A stretch of 64,000 bases of DNA. It comes from Halobacillus litoralis. GTDB lineage: Bacteria; Bacillota; Bacilli; Bacillales; Halobacillaceae. The first letter of the stretch is position 1. Each line of letters opens with the position of its first letter. The stretch lies in the NCBI RefSeq assembly GCF_020524085.2, contig NZ_CP129016.1:676001-740000 (forward strand), written 5' to 3'. Below the pieces are notes generated by a model. The model was not told the DNA's origin. It saw only the letters and a program-made list of their open reading frames with translations, and did not search any database. Both the position numbers and the translations under genes were made by a program. Shown here in pieces: positions 25,931 through 35,225 of this stretch.

Positions 25931-27640
25931 TTATGTGCTGAAGATGTTCTTTTCGATTTGTTTCATTTCGTAGAAGTGCCCTTTCTTTTGCATCAGTTCA
26001 TCATAAGAACCTGCCTCTACGACTTTCCCTTCTTCCATGACGATGATTTGGTCCATCTTTTCCAGCCCGCTCAAGCGGTGGCTGATGAGGACGACGGTAT
26101 CCTGAGACGCGCGTTCGTACAGATGTTGGAAGATCATTCGTTCGGTCAGAGCATCGACAGAAGATGTCGGTTCATCGAGCAACCAGAGACGCTTCCCTTT
26201 CAAAAAAGCTCTTGCTATGGACAAGCGTTGACGCTCTCCACCCGAAAGGTTCTCCCCTCTTTCGAGAACCGGTTGGTCCAGGTCAAATTCCAATCCAACC
26301 TCTTTCAGCACAAGCTTCATCTCTTCATCTGAGAGGTCTTCACCCGCAAGCTGGAGGTTTTCACGAATCGTCCCGTAAAAATAATGGTTCTCCTGAAGTA
26401 CAACGTTGCTGTGCTCCCAAATGCTCTCTTCAGATATATCCTTAATATCCATTCCATTGACCGTGAGCTCGCCTGAGGATGGTACTTGGAATTTCATTAA
26501 CAGTTGCAGGAATGTGGATTTTCCGGATCCACTGGCTCCAACAATCGCTGTTTTACTGCCTGAAGGAATGGACACGTTGACTTCTGTAAGTGCCTCTCTC
26601 TCTTCTTCCGGAAAACGGTAACAGACATCAGATGCTTGCAGGCTAGGAGCAAGCTCGCCATCAAGTTTATACGTAGCCGATCCATGATTTTCTTTCTCTA
26701 CAATGGAAAAAAGCCGCTCCGATGCTCGTTTGCTATCATCCAGGTGGCTTGGAAGAACTGCCATCGGTGCTGCGTTTTCAAAGACCGTCAAAGAAATCAT
26801 CACGAGCATCGCTAAGAACAACCCGTTTAAATCTCCTTCAGCCACAAGAACAGCACCAAGACCTGTGACGATCCAGGAGACGAGGAGGGTCGCAAACGTG
26901 TTCCAGGAATGACTGGAAAGCATTTGACGACTGTCACGCTCATCTTCTCGAATATATTCCAGGGAAGACTGATGAAGCGTTTCTTTCTTCCCTTCCAGCT
27001 GCTGATAGATTTTAAGGTCACGGAAGCCGTACAGCCATTCCGCGGCTTCGGTCGATAACTCCCCGCGTGCCTGTCTTACGCGGCTGGCTAGTTTCCGCTG
27101 TTTCACTGTGTACCAAGCTGGAATCAACAGCCCTGTAACGACGAGGCCCAAAAGAAGAACGATGGCTACGGAAATAGAGAAGATGGATGTGAAAACAATC
27201 GTCCCTAAGAAGATAATGACAAGGACGACCGGTGGATAATACACACGCAAAAAGAAGTTTTGCAGACTCTCCACATCGCCCACAATCCGTGAAAGCAAAT
27301 CTCCGCTCCGGTATTTCTGAAAAATCCTTGGTGCATGCGGTTCCAATTTTTTATAAAAAGCAAGACGCAGGTTGCTTAAGATGGTAAAGGTAGCCCTGTG
27401 GGAGAAGTACCTTTCAGCATATCGTCCCAGTGCTCTCGCAAATCCGAAAAGCTTTAAAAAGGCGATGAGTACCGTCAAGGCATACAACGGAGGGATGAGT
27501 GCCGCCCTGGAAATCAAATACCCACTGGCACCAAACAGTCCGACCGCTGACATTCCAGCAAGAAAACCAAAAACGATGGAAAGCACAATGTCCCTTTTTT
27601 CCAATACAACTAAATGGATGACTTCCTTCAATTCTTTCAT
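25931..27640 (-). CDS. cydC: Thiol reductant ABC exporter subunit CydC
   Basis: A 569-residue half-transporter: six membrane spans (about 15-310) and an ATPase domain. Walker A is GASGSGKST near 365, the signature NLSGGERQRLSIARAF near 470, Walker B LWLLDEPTSS near 490. With CydD it exports glutathione or cysteine and is needed for cytochrome bd assembly. It overlaps the end of cydD by four bases (ATGA), so translation is coupled. No cydAB lies in the window, unlike the cydABCD operon of B. subtilis. Confidence 0.92.
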   Translation of the reverse strand: MKELKEVIHLVVLEKRDIVLSIVFGFLAGMSAVGLFGASGYLISRAALIPPLYALTVLIAFLKLFGFARALGRYAERYFSHRATFTILSNLRLAFYKKLEPHAPRIFQKYRSGDLLSRIVGDVESLQNFFLRVYYPPVVLVIIFLGTIVFTSIFSISVAIVLLLGLVVTGLLIPAWYTVKQRKLASRVRQARGELSTEAAEWLYGFRDLKIYQQLEGKKETLHQSSLEYIREDERDSRQMLSSHSWNTFATLLVSWIVTGLGAVLVAEGDLNGLFLAMLVMISLTVFENAAPMAVLPSHLDDSKRASERLFSIVEKENHGSATYKLDGELAPSLQASDVCYRFPEEEREALTEVNVSIPSGSKTAIVGASGSGKSTFLQLLMKFQVPSSGELTVNGMDIKDISEESIWEHSNVVLQENHYFYGTIRENLQLAGEDLSDEEMKLVLKEVGLEFDLDQPVLERGENLSGGERQRLSIARAFLKGKRLWLLDEPTSSVDALTERMIFQHLYERASQDTVVLISHRLSGLEKMDQIIVMEEGKVVEAGSYDELMQKKGHFYEMKQIEKNIFST

Positions 27641-29364
27641 GCGGAGTCCCCTCCTTGCTGGACGGTCACCATGTCCCTGTACTCCTTCACCGTTTCAAGT
27701 AATTCTTCGTGCGTACCTTTTCCTATAAGATGACCACGTTCCAGCAGCAGAATTTGATCAGCCTTTTTGATCGTATGCAAACGGTGTGCAACAGTGATGA
27801 TCGTCGCTGTTTTTGCAAGTTCTTCCAGAGAGGCTTGCAACACCCGTTCCGTTTTCAAATCCAGACCTGTTGTCGGCTCATCAAACAAAATGACGGAAGG
27901 CTTTTTCAAAAAAGTACGGGCAAGAGCGAGGCGTTGTTTCTCGCCTCCAGAAAGCCCGCGTCCCGCTTCACCGACCGGGGTGTCGTACCCTTTTTCCAAA
28001 GAAGTGATCAAATCGGCAATGCCTGCTTTCTCCGCGGCCTGGTGAATTTCTTCCCTAGAGTGATTTCCTCGCCCACCAATCGCAATGTTTTCAGAGATCG
28101 TTCCAGAAAATAAATACGGATGCTGGGAAATGTAGCTTACCTGAGAAAACCATTCTTTTTCCTCATAGTCAAAGAGGGAGCGATTATTGATTTTGACAGC
28201 TCCAGAAGAAGGTTTAGCAAGTCCAGCTAAAAGGTGCAGCAGTGTCGATTTCCCCGCACCACTTTTACCGACGATGGCAACCTGGTGATACGGTTTGATC
28301 GTTGCTGCCAAACCTTCCATCGCAAACCCTTTTTCGTAAGAAAAGCTCACTTGATCGAGCTTAATTTCAGGAGGCTGGTCACTTTGAAGCTTTCCTCTTC
28401 CCCACTGGATTTGTTCCTCTTCTTTTTCAAGTTCTTCCGTGAGATGGCTGGCAGCTCCTGAAGCGCCTCTCCCTGTATGAAAAGCACTACCGAAGTCTTT
28501 CAGCGTCAAATAAAACTCAGGAGCAAGAATCAGAATGAAAAAGGCGGTAAAAAAGGATACACTCTCATAAACGACGAGCCGGATGGCAATCTCCAATGCG
28601 ATTAAACCGATGCTGAGCATGGAAATGAACTCAAGCATCAACGAAGAGACAAAGGCGACTTTCAATACTTCCATCGTTGCATCACGAAAACCGAGGCTGC
28701 TGGATTCAATCTCTTCCTCCTGCTGCTTGGAACGTCCAAAAAGCTTTAATGTCGTCAAACCTTGAAGGGTATCCAGAAACTTTCCGGAGAACGTGTTCAA
28801 CTTCTCCATCTGCTCTTCTGATTTCTTTTTTGTCATCACGCCGATGATCGCCATAAATAACGGAATAAACGGAGCTGTGATCATCATGATCAGCCCTGAA
28901 TAGATATGCTGGGTGAACACTACGATAAGAATCATCAATGGGATGGTCATGGTCTGGATCATTTGTGGAATATAGCTGCTGAAATACCCGTCAATCTCGT
29001 CTACGGAATCCATCAGCACACTGACTTTCCTTCCCGATTGTCCTTGTAAGGAGGCTTGAACGGGATTACGCGCGTACTTCTCAATCATTGATCGACGGAA
29101 ATAAAGCTTCGCTTTGGAAGCAAGCTTTATGCCTGCCCGGCCGTTCAGCCATGTAAACAGCGTCCGTCCAGCGAGCACAAATAGCAATCCTGCAAGAAGT
29201 GGCAGGATATCCTGAAAACGTTCCTCACCAAGAAAAATCCGGTCGACAATCGCAACGAAAAAATAAGATTGACCTACGATTGTGGCACCAATCAACACGG
29301 ATGTGAGGACCAACAGCATGAAAACTTTTCGATCTGAGAAAGCTAGTCTGCTGAGGTGCTTCAT
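27637..29364 (-). CDS. cydD: Thiol reductant ABC exporter subunit CydD
   Basis: A 575-residue half-transporter with six spans and a C-terminal ATPase domain. Walker A is GKSGAGKSTL near 362, signature GLSGGEKQRLALARTF near 475, Walker B ILFDEPTTGLD near 497. The phrase SGRKVSVLMDSVDEIDGYFS is typical of CydD. ATG at 29364 follows AAGGAGTTTTATGTAA. It is first in cydDC. A Rex operator upstream predicts induction when NADH is high, that is when oxygen is short. Confidence 0.93.
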   Translation of the reverse strand: MKHLSRLAFSDRKVFMLLVLTSVLIGATIVGQSYFFVAIVDRIFLGEERFQDILPLLAGLLFVLAGRTLFTWLNGRAGIKLASKAKLYFRRSMIEKYARNPVQASLQGQSGRKVSVLMDSVDEIDGYFSSYIPQMIQTMTIPLMILIVVFTQHIYSGLIMMITAPFIPLFMAIIGVMTKKKSEEQMEKLNTFSGKFLDTLQGLTTLKLFGRSKQQEEEIESSSLGFRDATMEVLKVAFVSSLMLEFISMLSIGLIALEIAIRLVVYESVSFFTAFFILILAPEFYLTLKDFGSAFHTGRGASGAASHLTEELEKEEEQIQWGRGKLQSDQPPEIKLDQVSFSYEKGFAMEGLAATIKPYHQVAIVGKSGAGKSTLLHLLAGLAKPSSGAVKINNRSLFDYEEKEWFSQVSYISQHPYLFSGTISENIAIGGRGNHSREEIHQAAEKAGIADLITSLEKGYDTPVGEAGRGLSGGEKQRLALARTFLKKPSVILFDEPTTGLDLKTERVLQASLEELAKTATIITVAHRLHTIKKADQILLLERGHLIGKGTHEELLETVKEYRDMVTVQQGGDSA

Positions 29365-29390
29365 TTACATAAAACTCCTTATAAGCCATT

Positions 29391-29408
29391 TTGTGAATGA
29401 TTTCACAT
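29391..29408 (-). promoter_or_regulatory. Rex operator of cydDC
   Basis: TTGTGAATGATTTCACAT matches the Rex consensus TTGTGAANNNNTTCACAA with one mismatch at the last base. It lies 27-44 bases upstream of the cydD start and just downstream of the -10 box, over the likely transcription start. Rex senses the NADH/NAD ratio and represses cyd genes in bacilli. Confidence 0.8.
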
Positions 29409-29415
29409 TGACATC

Positions 29416-29421
29416 ATTATA
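29416..29421 (-). promoter_or_regulatory. -10 box of the cydDC promoter
   Basis: The minus strand reads TATAAT. The -35 region 17 bases upstream (TAGCAA) is weak. The Rex site follows the -10 directly, so a bound repressor would block initiation. Confidence 0.6.
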
Positions 29422-29710
29422 ATGCATGAAGCCCATGATTGCTAAAAATAAAACCGATGATTCTATGACAATTCTATAACATCGTCTCCTTAATAAACAG
29501 CTATCATACGTAACCGGTAGGCATCATTTTTTGGCCCCTTTTCTGTATCATTACCCTCTATGTAAAGAAGGAGACATTTTAATATTTTGGAAAAAGCATT
29601 CATGATCCCCTGTCCTTTTTCAGAATCAAGAGCTTACCTAATTGTGACCTGCGATGCTGTCGAAGAAAGCGACCCTTTCAATGGCAAGTCTTCAAGGGTG
29701 GGGTGGGATG

Positions 29711-29744
29711 AAAAAAGCCTACAGGATTCGTCTCCTGAAGGCTT
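29711..29744 (-). terminator. Orphan terminator on the minus strand
   Basis: AAAAAAGCCTACAGG and CCTGAAGGCTT form an 11-bp stem with one mismatch; the A run reads as T on the minus strand. No intact gene ends upstream of it. Confidence 0.65.
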
Positions 29745-30362
29745 GGGTGAATGCATAATCATGTTGAAGCACTCCTTATGCGATTCGTTTTACTGCTGAT
29801 GTTGTCGTTTCATCTGCAGTCATCGTTTACGAAATGTGCTCCAGGTCAGGCAGTGTGTTGGTAAAAAGAAAGAAGTTCTTTAAATTAATGGGGATGGGGG
29901 ATGTGTTTGGAGTTTGAATAGTAAGCCGACTATAAAAGAGGTCCTCGCACCTTTAACTTCGTATTCATGTCTTGTATCTCTGGTCTAATGTCCTCTATCT
30001 TCGATTTCATGCCCTGTAACTCTCGTTTGTTCTTCTATTTGTAAAGTTATCTCTCAAAACTAATCTAGAAAATTCGTTGGGTAATGTTTTCCGCTGCGAA
30101 CATTTACTGCTACAATCTTTGTCTTTTTGCTGACGCTTGACCAGTGAGAACCAGCCAGAGCATATATAGTAGAGTGAGCAAGCGTAACGGCCTCCTCTTT
30201 CCTTTGAATATTTCAATCGTCAAGACAAGCTCGAAATCTTCTTCTAGCAGACATAGGGAAGTTTTGAATCTTATAAGGTTTCACCAAAAAGTATCCCTTC
30301 GTCTCTCCATTTCCATGTCATCAAATGATTACCAGTTGTCCTGCTGAACTTATTAGCTCCTC

Positions 30363-30641
30363 TTAGATGACGTTGGATTCATACTTCATAAAGCGCAGGT
30401 AAGACTGCAGAGTGTAATGATCTACCTCCAGATGACCTTCACAATCAACAAAGGACCGCCCCCGTTGATTCCTTTCTTTTATGATTTCGTTAATTTTGTT
30501 AATAAAAAATTTAACTTTTTGAATACTTTTTACGTTAACAAGCCTTTGTAAGCTTGTCAAAGTAAAATTTTTTTTGAATCGGCTATATCCTATGAGATGA
30601 TAGGGCTTAAGGCGATTTTTTTCTAAAATGGATTTTGACAA
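30363..30641 (-). CDS. Possible small protein or gene remnant, unknown
   Basis: A 92-codon frame starting with TTG, reading a basic N-terminus and a helical middle (KFFINKINEIIKERNQRGRS). Codon use looks coding-like, but there is no ribosome binding site and the frame begins inside the promoter region of the divergent gbsR-like gene. I hold it as a remnant or an unproven small gene. Confidence 0.25.
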   Translation of the reverse strand: MSKSILEKNRLKPYHLIGYSRFKKNFTLTSLQRLVNVKSIQKVKFFINKINEIIKERNQRGRSFVDCEGHLEVDHYTLQSYLRFMKYESNVI

Positions 30642-30724
30642 GCGATTTTTATTCGTTAAGATAAAGTCTGTAAAGAAAAAATTTAATAAAGTTAATTGCT
30701 TTTACGCCTGTGAGGAGGTTTTTA

Positions 30725-31279
30725 ATGACAAATCATCATGATGAAAGCTCCCGACAGACCATTGAGCACGCGAAAGGACTTGTGATCGATTCCATTGCGG
30801 AAACGATGGATTTGTATGGAGTGACCCGGAGTGCAGGGACCTTATATGGGACAATGTACTTCGAGGATGATATGACGTTGGATGAAATGCGTGAAAAACT
30901 CGGAATGAGTAAGCCGAGCATGAGTACAGGAGTGAAGAAGCTCCAGAATTACAATATTGTGAAGCAGACATTCCGAAAAGGAACGCGCCGGCAGACTTTT
31001 GTCGCTGAGAAAGACTTCTTTAATTTCTTCTCCAACTTTTTTACAAAGAAGTGGTTGAGAGAAGTTAAAACCAACTTGGACGCAATCAAACATGCTCAGA
31101 AGGAATTGAACGATGTCATGGAGGATTCCGAAGCGGACGAAGTTGTAAAACAAGAAGCAGAACAAATCTATCAGCAACTCGAAGCATCCAAACCTTATTA
31201 CCATTGGCTGCAGAAGCTCGTCGATTCTATTGAGAGCGGAGAAATTTTCGATTTTCTTCCTGCCGACCAAGAAAAATAA
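30725..31279 (+). CDS. GbsR/OpcR family MarR-type regulator (choline-sensing repressor-like)
   Basis: A 184-residue DNA-binding protein of the GbsR family. Residues about 20-95 are the winged helix: AETMDLYGVTRSAGTLYGTM, then LDEMREKLGMSKPSMSTGVK. WLREVKTNLDAIKHA and the helical tail fit the family. GbsR represses choline uptake and glycine betaine synthesis genes in B. subtilis and is relieved by choline. ATG at 30725 has GAGGAGG six bases upstream. The downstream gene is a choline-type transporter on the same strand, which supports this role. Confidence 0.87.
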   Translation: MTNHHDESSRQTIEHAKGLVIDSIAETMDLYGVTRSAGTLYGTMYFEDDMTLDEMREKLGMSKPSMSTGVKKLQNYNIVKQTFRKGTRRQTFVAEKDFFNFFSNFFTKKWLREVKTNLDAIKHAQKELNDVMEDSEADEVVKQEAEQIYQQLEASKPYYHWLQKLVDSIESGEIFDFLPADQEK

Positions 31280-31382
31280 GATACCGCCTCTCTAAATAAC
31301 ATTTCAACTGACTGTTATTCTAGGGAGACGTATGGACTTTATAATTTACAGAATATTCAGATAATATAAAGGAGTGATGTCA

Positions 31383-33023
31383 TTGCAATCGAATCAACAA
31401 TCATCTTTTTTTGCTAAAAACAAAGCCGCAATCATGCTCGGGACGCTTTTAGGTGTTTTCGTCCTCTACATGGCCCTCACCAATGAAAACATTCAATGGG
31501 GCGGATTTATCGCCATGATTGTTTTCTATGCCCTCGTCTATTTCATCGGTGCAGTCTTCGCTACAAATAAATCCGGAACTCTAGCAGACATGATGGTCGC
31601 AAACCGCAGCTTACCCCTTGGGATCGCCATGTTCACAATGGCCGCTACATGGGTTGGCGGTGGATATGTCAATGGTACAGCAGAATTCACATACAGCGAT
31701 GGTCTCGTTTGGGCTCAAGCTCCATGGGGATATGCTTTAAGTCTGATTATCGGTGGTATTTTTTATGCTCGTAAAATGCGCCGCTATGAATTCCTCACGA
31801 TCATCGATCCACTGGAACAACGTTTCGGTAAAAAAATGGCCGGTGTCCTATACATTCCTGCTTTACTTGGAGAAATGTTCTGGAGTGCTGCGATTCTAAC
31901 AGCTCTCGGCACGACATTTGGTACCATTTTGAACATAGACTTTACTACATCCATCATTCTTTCAGGAATCATCGCTATTGCTTATACCGTAGCCGGAGGG
32001 ATGTGGGCTGTCGCCTATACCGACGTATTCCAAATGGCTATTCTATTAATCGGCCTCATTTTAGTCGTACCATTCACTTTAGGTCACGTCGGTGGTATAG
32101 ATAATGCATGGAGTAACTATTCAGCAGAATTCGGATCGTACGCCAATTTATTTCCACCGTTGAACGGATGGCAGGATCCTGCATGGGGCAATTGGTTCTG
32201 GAATTGGATGGACTACGCCCTCCTCCTCATTTTTGGTGGTATTGCGTGGCAAGTATATTTCCAGCGTGTCCTTTCAGCCAAAAATGAAAAAACAGCGATG
32301 TGGTTATCCATCACCGCAGGAATTATCTGCATCATTGCAGCCATCCCTGCCGTTCTGATTGGAATTGTCGGTGTGAATATGGATTGGGCAAGCATGGGAC
32401 TTCCAACTCCCGAGAACCCAGCCGTCATTCTTCCGCACATCCTAAGGTATTTGACACCTGAACTTGTATCCGCAATCGGACTCGGAGCTCTAGCAGCGGC
32501 GGTCATGTCCTCTATGGACTCTTCCATTCTATCTGCCTCTTCCATGGCTTCCTGGAATGTGTATCGTCCACTGCTTAAACCGAACGCAAGCTCTGAGCAG
32601 TTGAAGAAAGTAATCAAGCGTACAATCATCATCGTCGGTGTCGGAGCTATGATCATCGCGTTAAATGTCAAAAGTGTATATACGCTGTGGTATTTAGCAT
32701 CTGATCTTGTGTACACCATTCTTTTCCCACAGCTCACGATGGCTCTCTTTTATAAAAATGCGAACCTTTATGGGTCGATCGCCGGCTTCTCTGTCGCTTT
32801 ATTCCTTCGTTTAGGCGGCGGTGAACCTGCAATGGGACTACCGGCATTCCTACCGTATCCAATGATCAATGCTGACGGAATCGTCCTCTTCCCATTCCGT
32901 ACACTTGCTTGTATTTCAGCATTCATCATGATTTTCGTTGTATCCGAATTAACGAAGAAAAAATGTCAGCCTCAGCCACTTGTCATGCCTGAGGAGAGAG
33001 AACAAGAGAAAAAAGCTTCCTAA
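31383..33023 (+). CDS. Sodium:solute symporter, high-affinity choline transporter-like
   Basis: A 546-residue membrane protein of the SSS family with about 13 spans. MAATWVGGGYVNGTAEFTYS near residue 85 is typical of the eukaryotic-like high-affinity choline transporter branch; AAVMSSMDSSILSASSM near 375 is the SSS sodium-site helix. It would bring choline in with sodium, feeding betaine synthesis under salt stress. TTG at 31383 is chosen (GGAG eight bases upstream); ATG 31377 is too near the site. It lies 103 bases after the GbsR-like gene. Confidence 0.85.
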   Translation: MQSNQQSSFFAKNKAAIMLGTLLGVFVLYMALTNENIQWGGFIAMIVFYALVYFIGAVFATNKSGTLADMMVANRSLPLGIAMFTMAATWVGGGYVNGTAEFTYSDGLVWAQAPWGYALSLIIGGIFYARKMRRYEFLTIIDPLEQRFGKKMAGVLYIPALLGEMFWSAAILTALGTTFGTILNIDFTTSIILSGIIAIAYTVAGGMWAVAYTDVFQMAILLIGLILVVPFTLGHVGGIDNAWSNYSAEFGSYANLFPPLNGWQDPAWGNWFWNWMDYALLLIFGGIAWQVYFQRVLSAKNEKTAMWLSITAGIICIIAAIPAVLIGIVGVNMDWASMGLPTPENPAVILPHILRYLTPELVSAIGLGALAAAVMSSMDSSILSASSMASWNVYRPLLKPNASSEQLKKVIKRTIIIVGVGAMIIALNVKSVYTLWYLASDLVYTILFPQLTMALFYKNANLYGSIAGFSVALFLRLGGGEPAMGLPAFLPYPMINADGIVLFPFRTLACISAFIMIFVVSELTKKKCQPQPLVMPEEREQEKKAS

Positions 33024-33026
33024 TAG

Positions 33027-33062
33027 AAAAAGCACTCCAATTGTTGAATTGGAGTGCTTTTT
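33027..33062. terminator. Bidirectional terminator
   Basis: AAAAAGCACTCCAATT and AATTGGAGTGCTTTTT form a 16-bp perfect stem between the transporter gene and the convergent kinase-like gene. Confidence 0.92.
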
Positions 33063-33088
33063 CATGTAAAGATCCCCGAACCACACAT

Positions 33089-33607
33089 CTATGAAAGGTG
33101 ATCAAGAAACTTCTGTATATCTTTTTTCGACCTTAATTGAATGACACGCTTCTCACGGCCGATTTCTTGAAACGACAGGAGCCTCTCCTGCATGTTCTTT
33201 TTCCGTTTCCGATAGGTCGTTACAATGAATTTCAGAAAGTCTGCTTCCATTCTTTCACTGCATCCTTCCCCAAGGTCTGGGCGAGTGCTTCCACGGTGGG
33301 TCCACCAGCGCTTCAATACTCGAAATAGACAGATCATTAGAGGCAATTCCAAGTAGATGATCGTGTCTGCCCTCTCTGCTCGTATTTCATATGTAGGTCT
33401 ATAATTTCCTTCTATAATCCACTTGTCTTTTTCTACGACTTCTCTCTGCCTAGCCGAGAAGTCCTCCAGTGTCGCTTCCTGCCAGCCCGGCTCCCAATAA
33501 AAACGATCGAGATGATACACGTCGGTATCGAGCTTCTCCCCTAACTTCTTTGCAAATGTTGATTTGCCTACACCGGCAGAAACACCAAGCACCATTATTC
33601 TCTTCAC
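33089..33607 (-). CDS. P-loop kinase, topology-modulation-protein-like
   Basis: A 172-residue cytoplasmic nucleotide-binding protein. The P-loop is GVSAGVGKSTFAKKLG (about 8-23), then VYHLDRFYWEPGWQE and WIIEGNYRPTYEIR, which match small adenylate-kinase-like proteins annotated as topology modulation proteins or FlaR-like. Substrate unknown. GTG at 33607 has GGAGGT upstream. The gene follows the nucleotidyltransferase gene by four bases, so they probably share a transcript with the Nudix gene. Confidence 0.82.
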   Translation of the reverse strand: MKRIMVLGVSAGVGKSTFAKKLGEKLDTDVYHLDRFYWEPGWQEATLEDFSARQREVVEKDKWIIEGNYRPTYEIRAERADTIIYLELPLMICLFRVLKRWWTHRGSTRPDLGEGCSERMEADFLKFIVTTYRKRKKNMQERLLSFQEIGREKRVIQLRSKKDIQKFLDHLS

Positions 33608-33611
33608 TGGT

Positions 33612-34323
33612 CTACCTCCTTTTCTTTTTTCCGATTGAAAACCCTTCGAACAACCGACCGCCGTATGGATTCAGTACCTCATTAACCAAATCAATGATGT
33701 CTTTCTTCTCCCCGTTTTTGTAAAAATAATCGAAGCAGCGAATCAATCGTTCTGCAAAAGCAGCGTCATAGTTTCGTAGTGACCGAGCCACCCATTTCGA
33801 CGATCCGCTCCATTGTCCATTCGCCCGCAGATAAAACTCACTCGTCTGCTCAGCTAGTTTTGCTGCAATGAAAAGAGCTTCCCCCCCGGTCTGTGCAGCC
33901 AACGAAATCGTCCAAGGCATCCGTAATAAAATACCGCTTAAGCAGGAGAGTTTCTTCAGACCAGGAGGGTGGCCCCTTCTTCAGTAGGTCAGCCGCTTCA
34001 TTTTTGACGGCTTCCAAACGATCGTCCCACTTAAGGGTCTGTCCCTCTGCCACCATTCGCGGCATCGAAGGTTGTCCACGCTTACAATCACTCTCGAAAA
34101 ACTCACGGTAGGAAGACCAATGATGTACAAAGACTTCGACCGGCCACTCTCCCGCATAGAAAGACTCGCGAAAAGACGACGCTACTTTCGAATCGAAAAT
34201 TACGATATCCAAATCGGATGTGCTTGTCGCCTCTCCCCTAACAACGCTTCCTGCAAGAAGAGCAGCGTCACAATCCGGGAACAGCTTTGCGATCATATCT
34301 TTTGCAGCCTCCATTGCCTTCAT
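33612..34323 (-). pseudogene. Nucleotidyltransferase-domain protein, one frameshift
   Basis: If repaired, 236 residues. The N-terminal half has the minimal nucleotidyltransferase signature LLAGSVVRGEATSTSDLDI (G-S and D-x-D), as in aminoglycoside and other nucleotidylating enzymes. The C-terminal half is helical (ALFIAAKLAEQTSEFYL). The frame breaks in a C run at 33881-33887 (G on the minus strand, 7, needs 6), which joins FVGCTDRG to EALFIAAK. It overlaps the Nudix gene by four bases. It may be intact in the living cell. Confidence 0.72.
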
Positions 34324-34763
34324 CCGCTCACCCTTTCCAGAATGATTCGTGCTCGCTTGTCGATATTCTCAGGGAGAGATTCTCGACTGAAATATCTCAG
34401 CTCCAACGTTTCTTCATCATCTGCTCTGAGCTCTCCACGAACCTCAGAAGCTACGAAACAAGCAATCACATTAAAGACCTCATCCCCATACGGGTATCGG
34501 TAGAAAAAGTCTTCCCCTGAAAACGTGGCGACCAGCTGCACATCTTCAGCTACAAGTCCCGTATCTTCTTCCAGCTCCCTCGCGGCCGTCTGTTCCAAGG
34601 TTTCTCCAGGCTCCATCGCCCCACCTGGCAGCCCCCACTCTTGTGTATCCTTTCGATATTGAAATAGCAGCTCTCCCTGCTCATTCTCGACGAGAACCGT
34701 GGACCCCACAACGATAAGCGGCTGTGTACCAATCCTTCTTCTCATTCTTTGTACGTAATCCAT
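34320..34763 (-). CDS. NUDIX hydrolase
   Basis: A 147-residue nucleotide pyrophosphohydrolase. The Nudix box is complete, starting GGAMEPGETLEQTAA and ending RELEEDTGL (about 48-70). The N-terminus IVVGSTVLVENEQGELLFQYR is the usual first strand pair. It heads a probable Nudix, nucleotidyltransferase, kinase operon whose genes overlap by four bases or lie four bases apart. Substrate unknown. The binding site before ATG 34763 is only GGGGGCG. Confidence 0.9.
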   Translation of the reverse strand: MDYVQRMRRRIGTQPLIVVGSTVLVENEQGELLFQYRKDTQEWGLPGGAMEPGETLEQTAARELEEDTGLVAEDVQLVATFSGEDFFYRYPYGDEVFNVIACFVASEVRGELRADDEETLELRYFSRESLPENIDKRARIILERVSG

Positions 34764-34884
34764 CTCACGCCCCCTAACTCTGAATATTCAGTATATCAAA
34801 AAACCCACCAAATCTTGCTAATAAACTTGCCAATATTGATGAAGAACCTGATCAGCTGGTGAGATAAGATTCAAGTATATGGCA

Positions 34885-35128
34885 GGATAGTGGAAGACTC
34901 AGTTTCGAGATGTTTCCGCGGTTCGTTGCTATGTTGGGCGTCAGGGGTGGTCGGGAAGCCACTCGCTTTCCTGCGGGGATGACGGCAAGCCTCCTCGTGC
35001 TTCGCACTGTGGGGTCTTGCCAGTCCATCCATTCCCGCGGGAGTCTCGTAGCTTCCCAACCACCCCTTTCGATGTAAGGGAGAAACGAACCCTTGTACCA
35101 ACCATGTTGGATGGTTCTTCCACTATCC
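34885..35128 (+). repeat. MITE-like element, copy D, with perfect 13-bp terminal inverted repeats
   Basis: The left end GGATAGTGGAAGA (34885-34897) and the right end TCTTCCACTATCC (35116-35128) are perfect inverted repeats. The 244-bp body is GC-rich, holds inner palindromic blocks (GTGGTCGGGAAGC opposite GCTTCCCAACCAC) and has no transposase frame. It shares end sequences with copies B and C. Confidence 0.75.
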
Positions 35129-35225
35129 AACTGTTAGAGGTGTAAAGTGCTGTGGATCAAGCTTTAACGTACTGTTGAGGTGTTCTAGTCATCCACTTCC
35201 CATAATCATACGAGCTGCCCTTTTA

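Larger units (their letters stand above)
29445..30709. other. Gene-poor, decayed-looking intergenic stretch
   Basis: About 1.26 kb without a convincing gene. It holds an orphan minus-strand terminator (29711-29744), a row of about 22-base imperfect repeats near 29948-30030 that reads on the minus strand as a coiled-coil fragment (KSKIEDIRPEIQDMNTKL) cut off by stops, and a 92-codon minus-strand frame at 30363-30641. Several short frames exist but lack ribosome binding sites. It looks like the remains of one or two minus-strand genes. Confidence 0.5.

Noticed and set aside
29587..29799. 70-codon forward frame after AAGGAGAC
   Set aside because: The start would be TTG at 13 or more bases from the site, the peptide has no recognisable pattern, and the frame crosses the orphan terminator hairpin.
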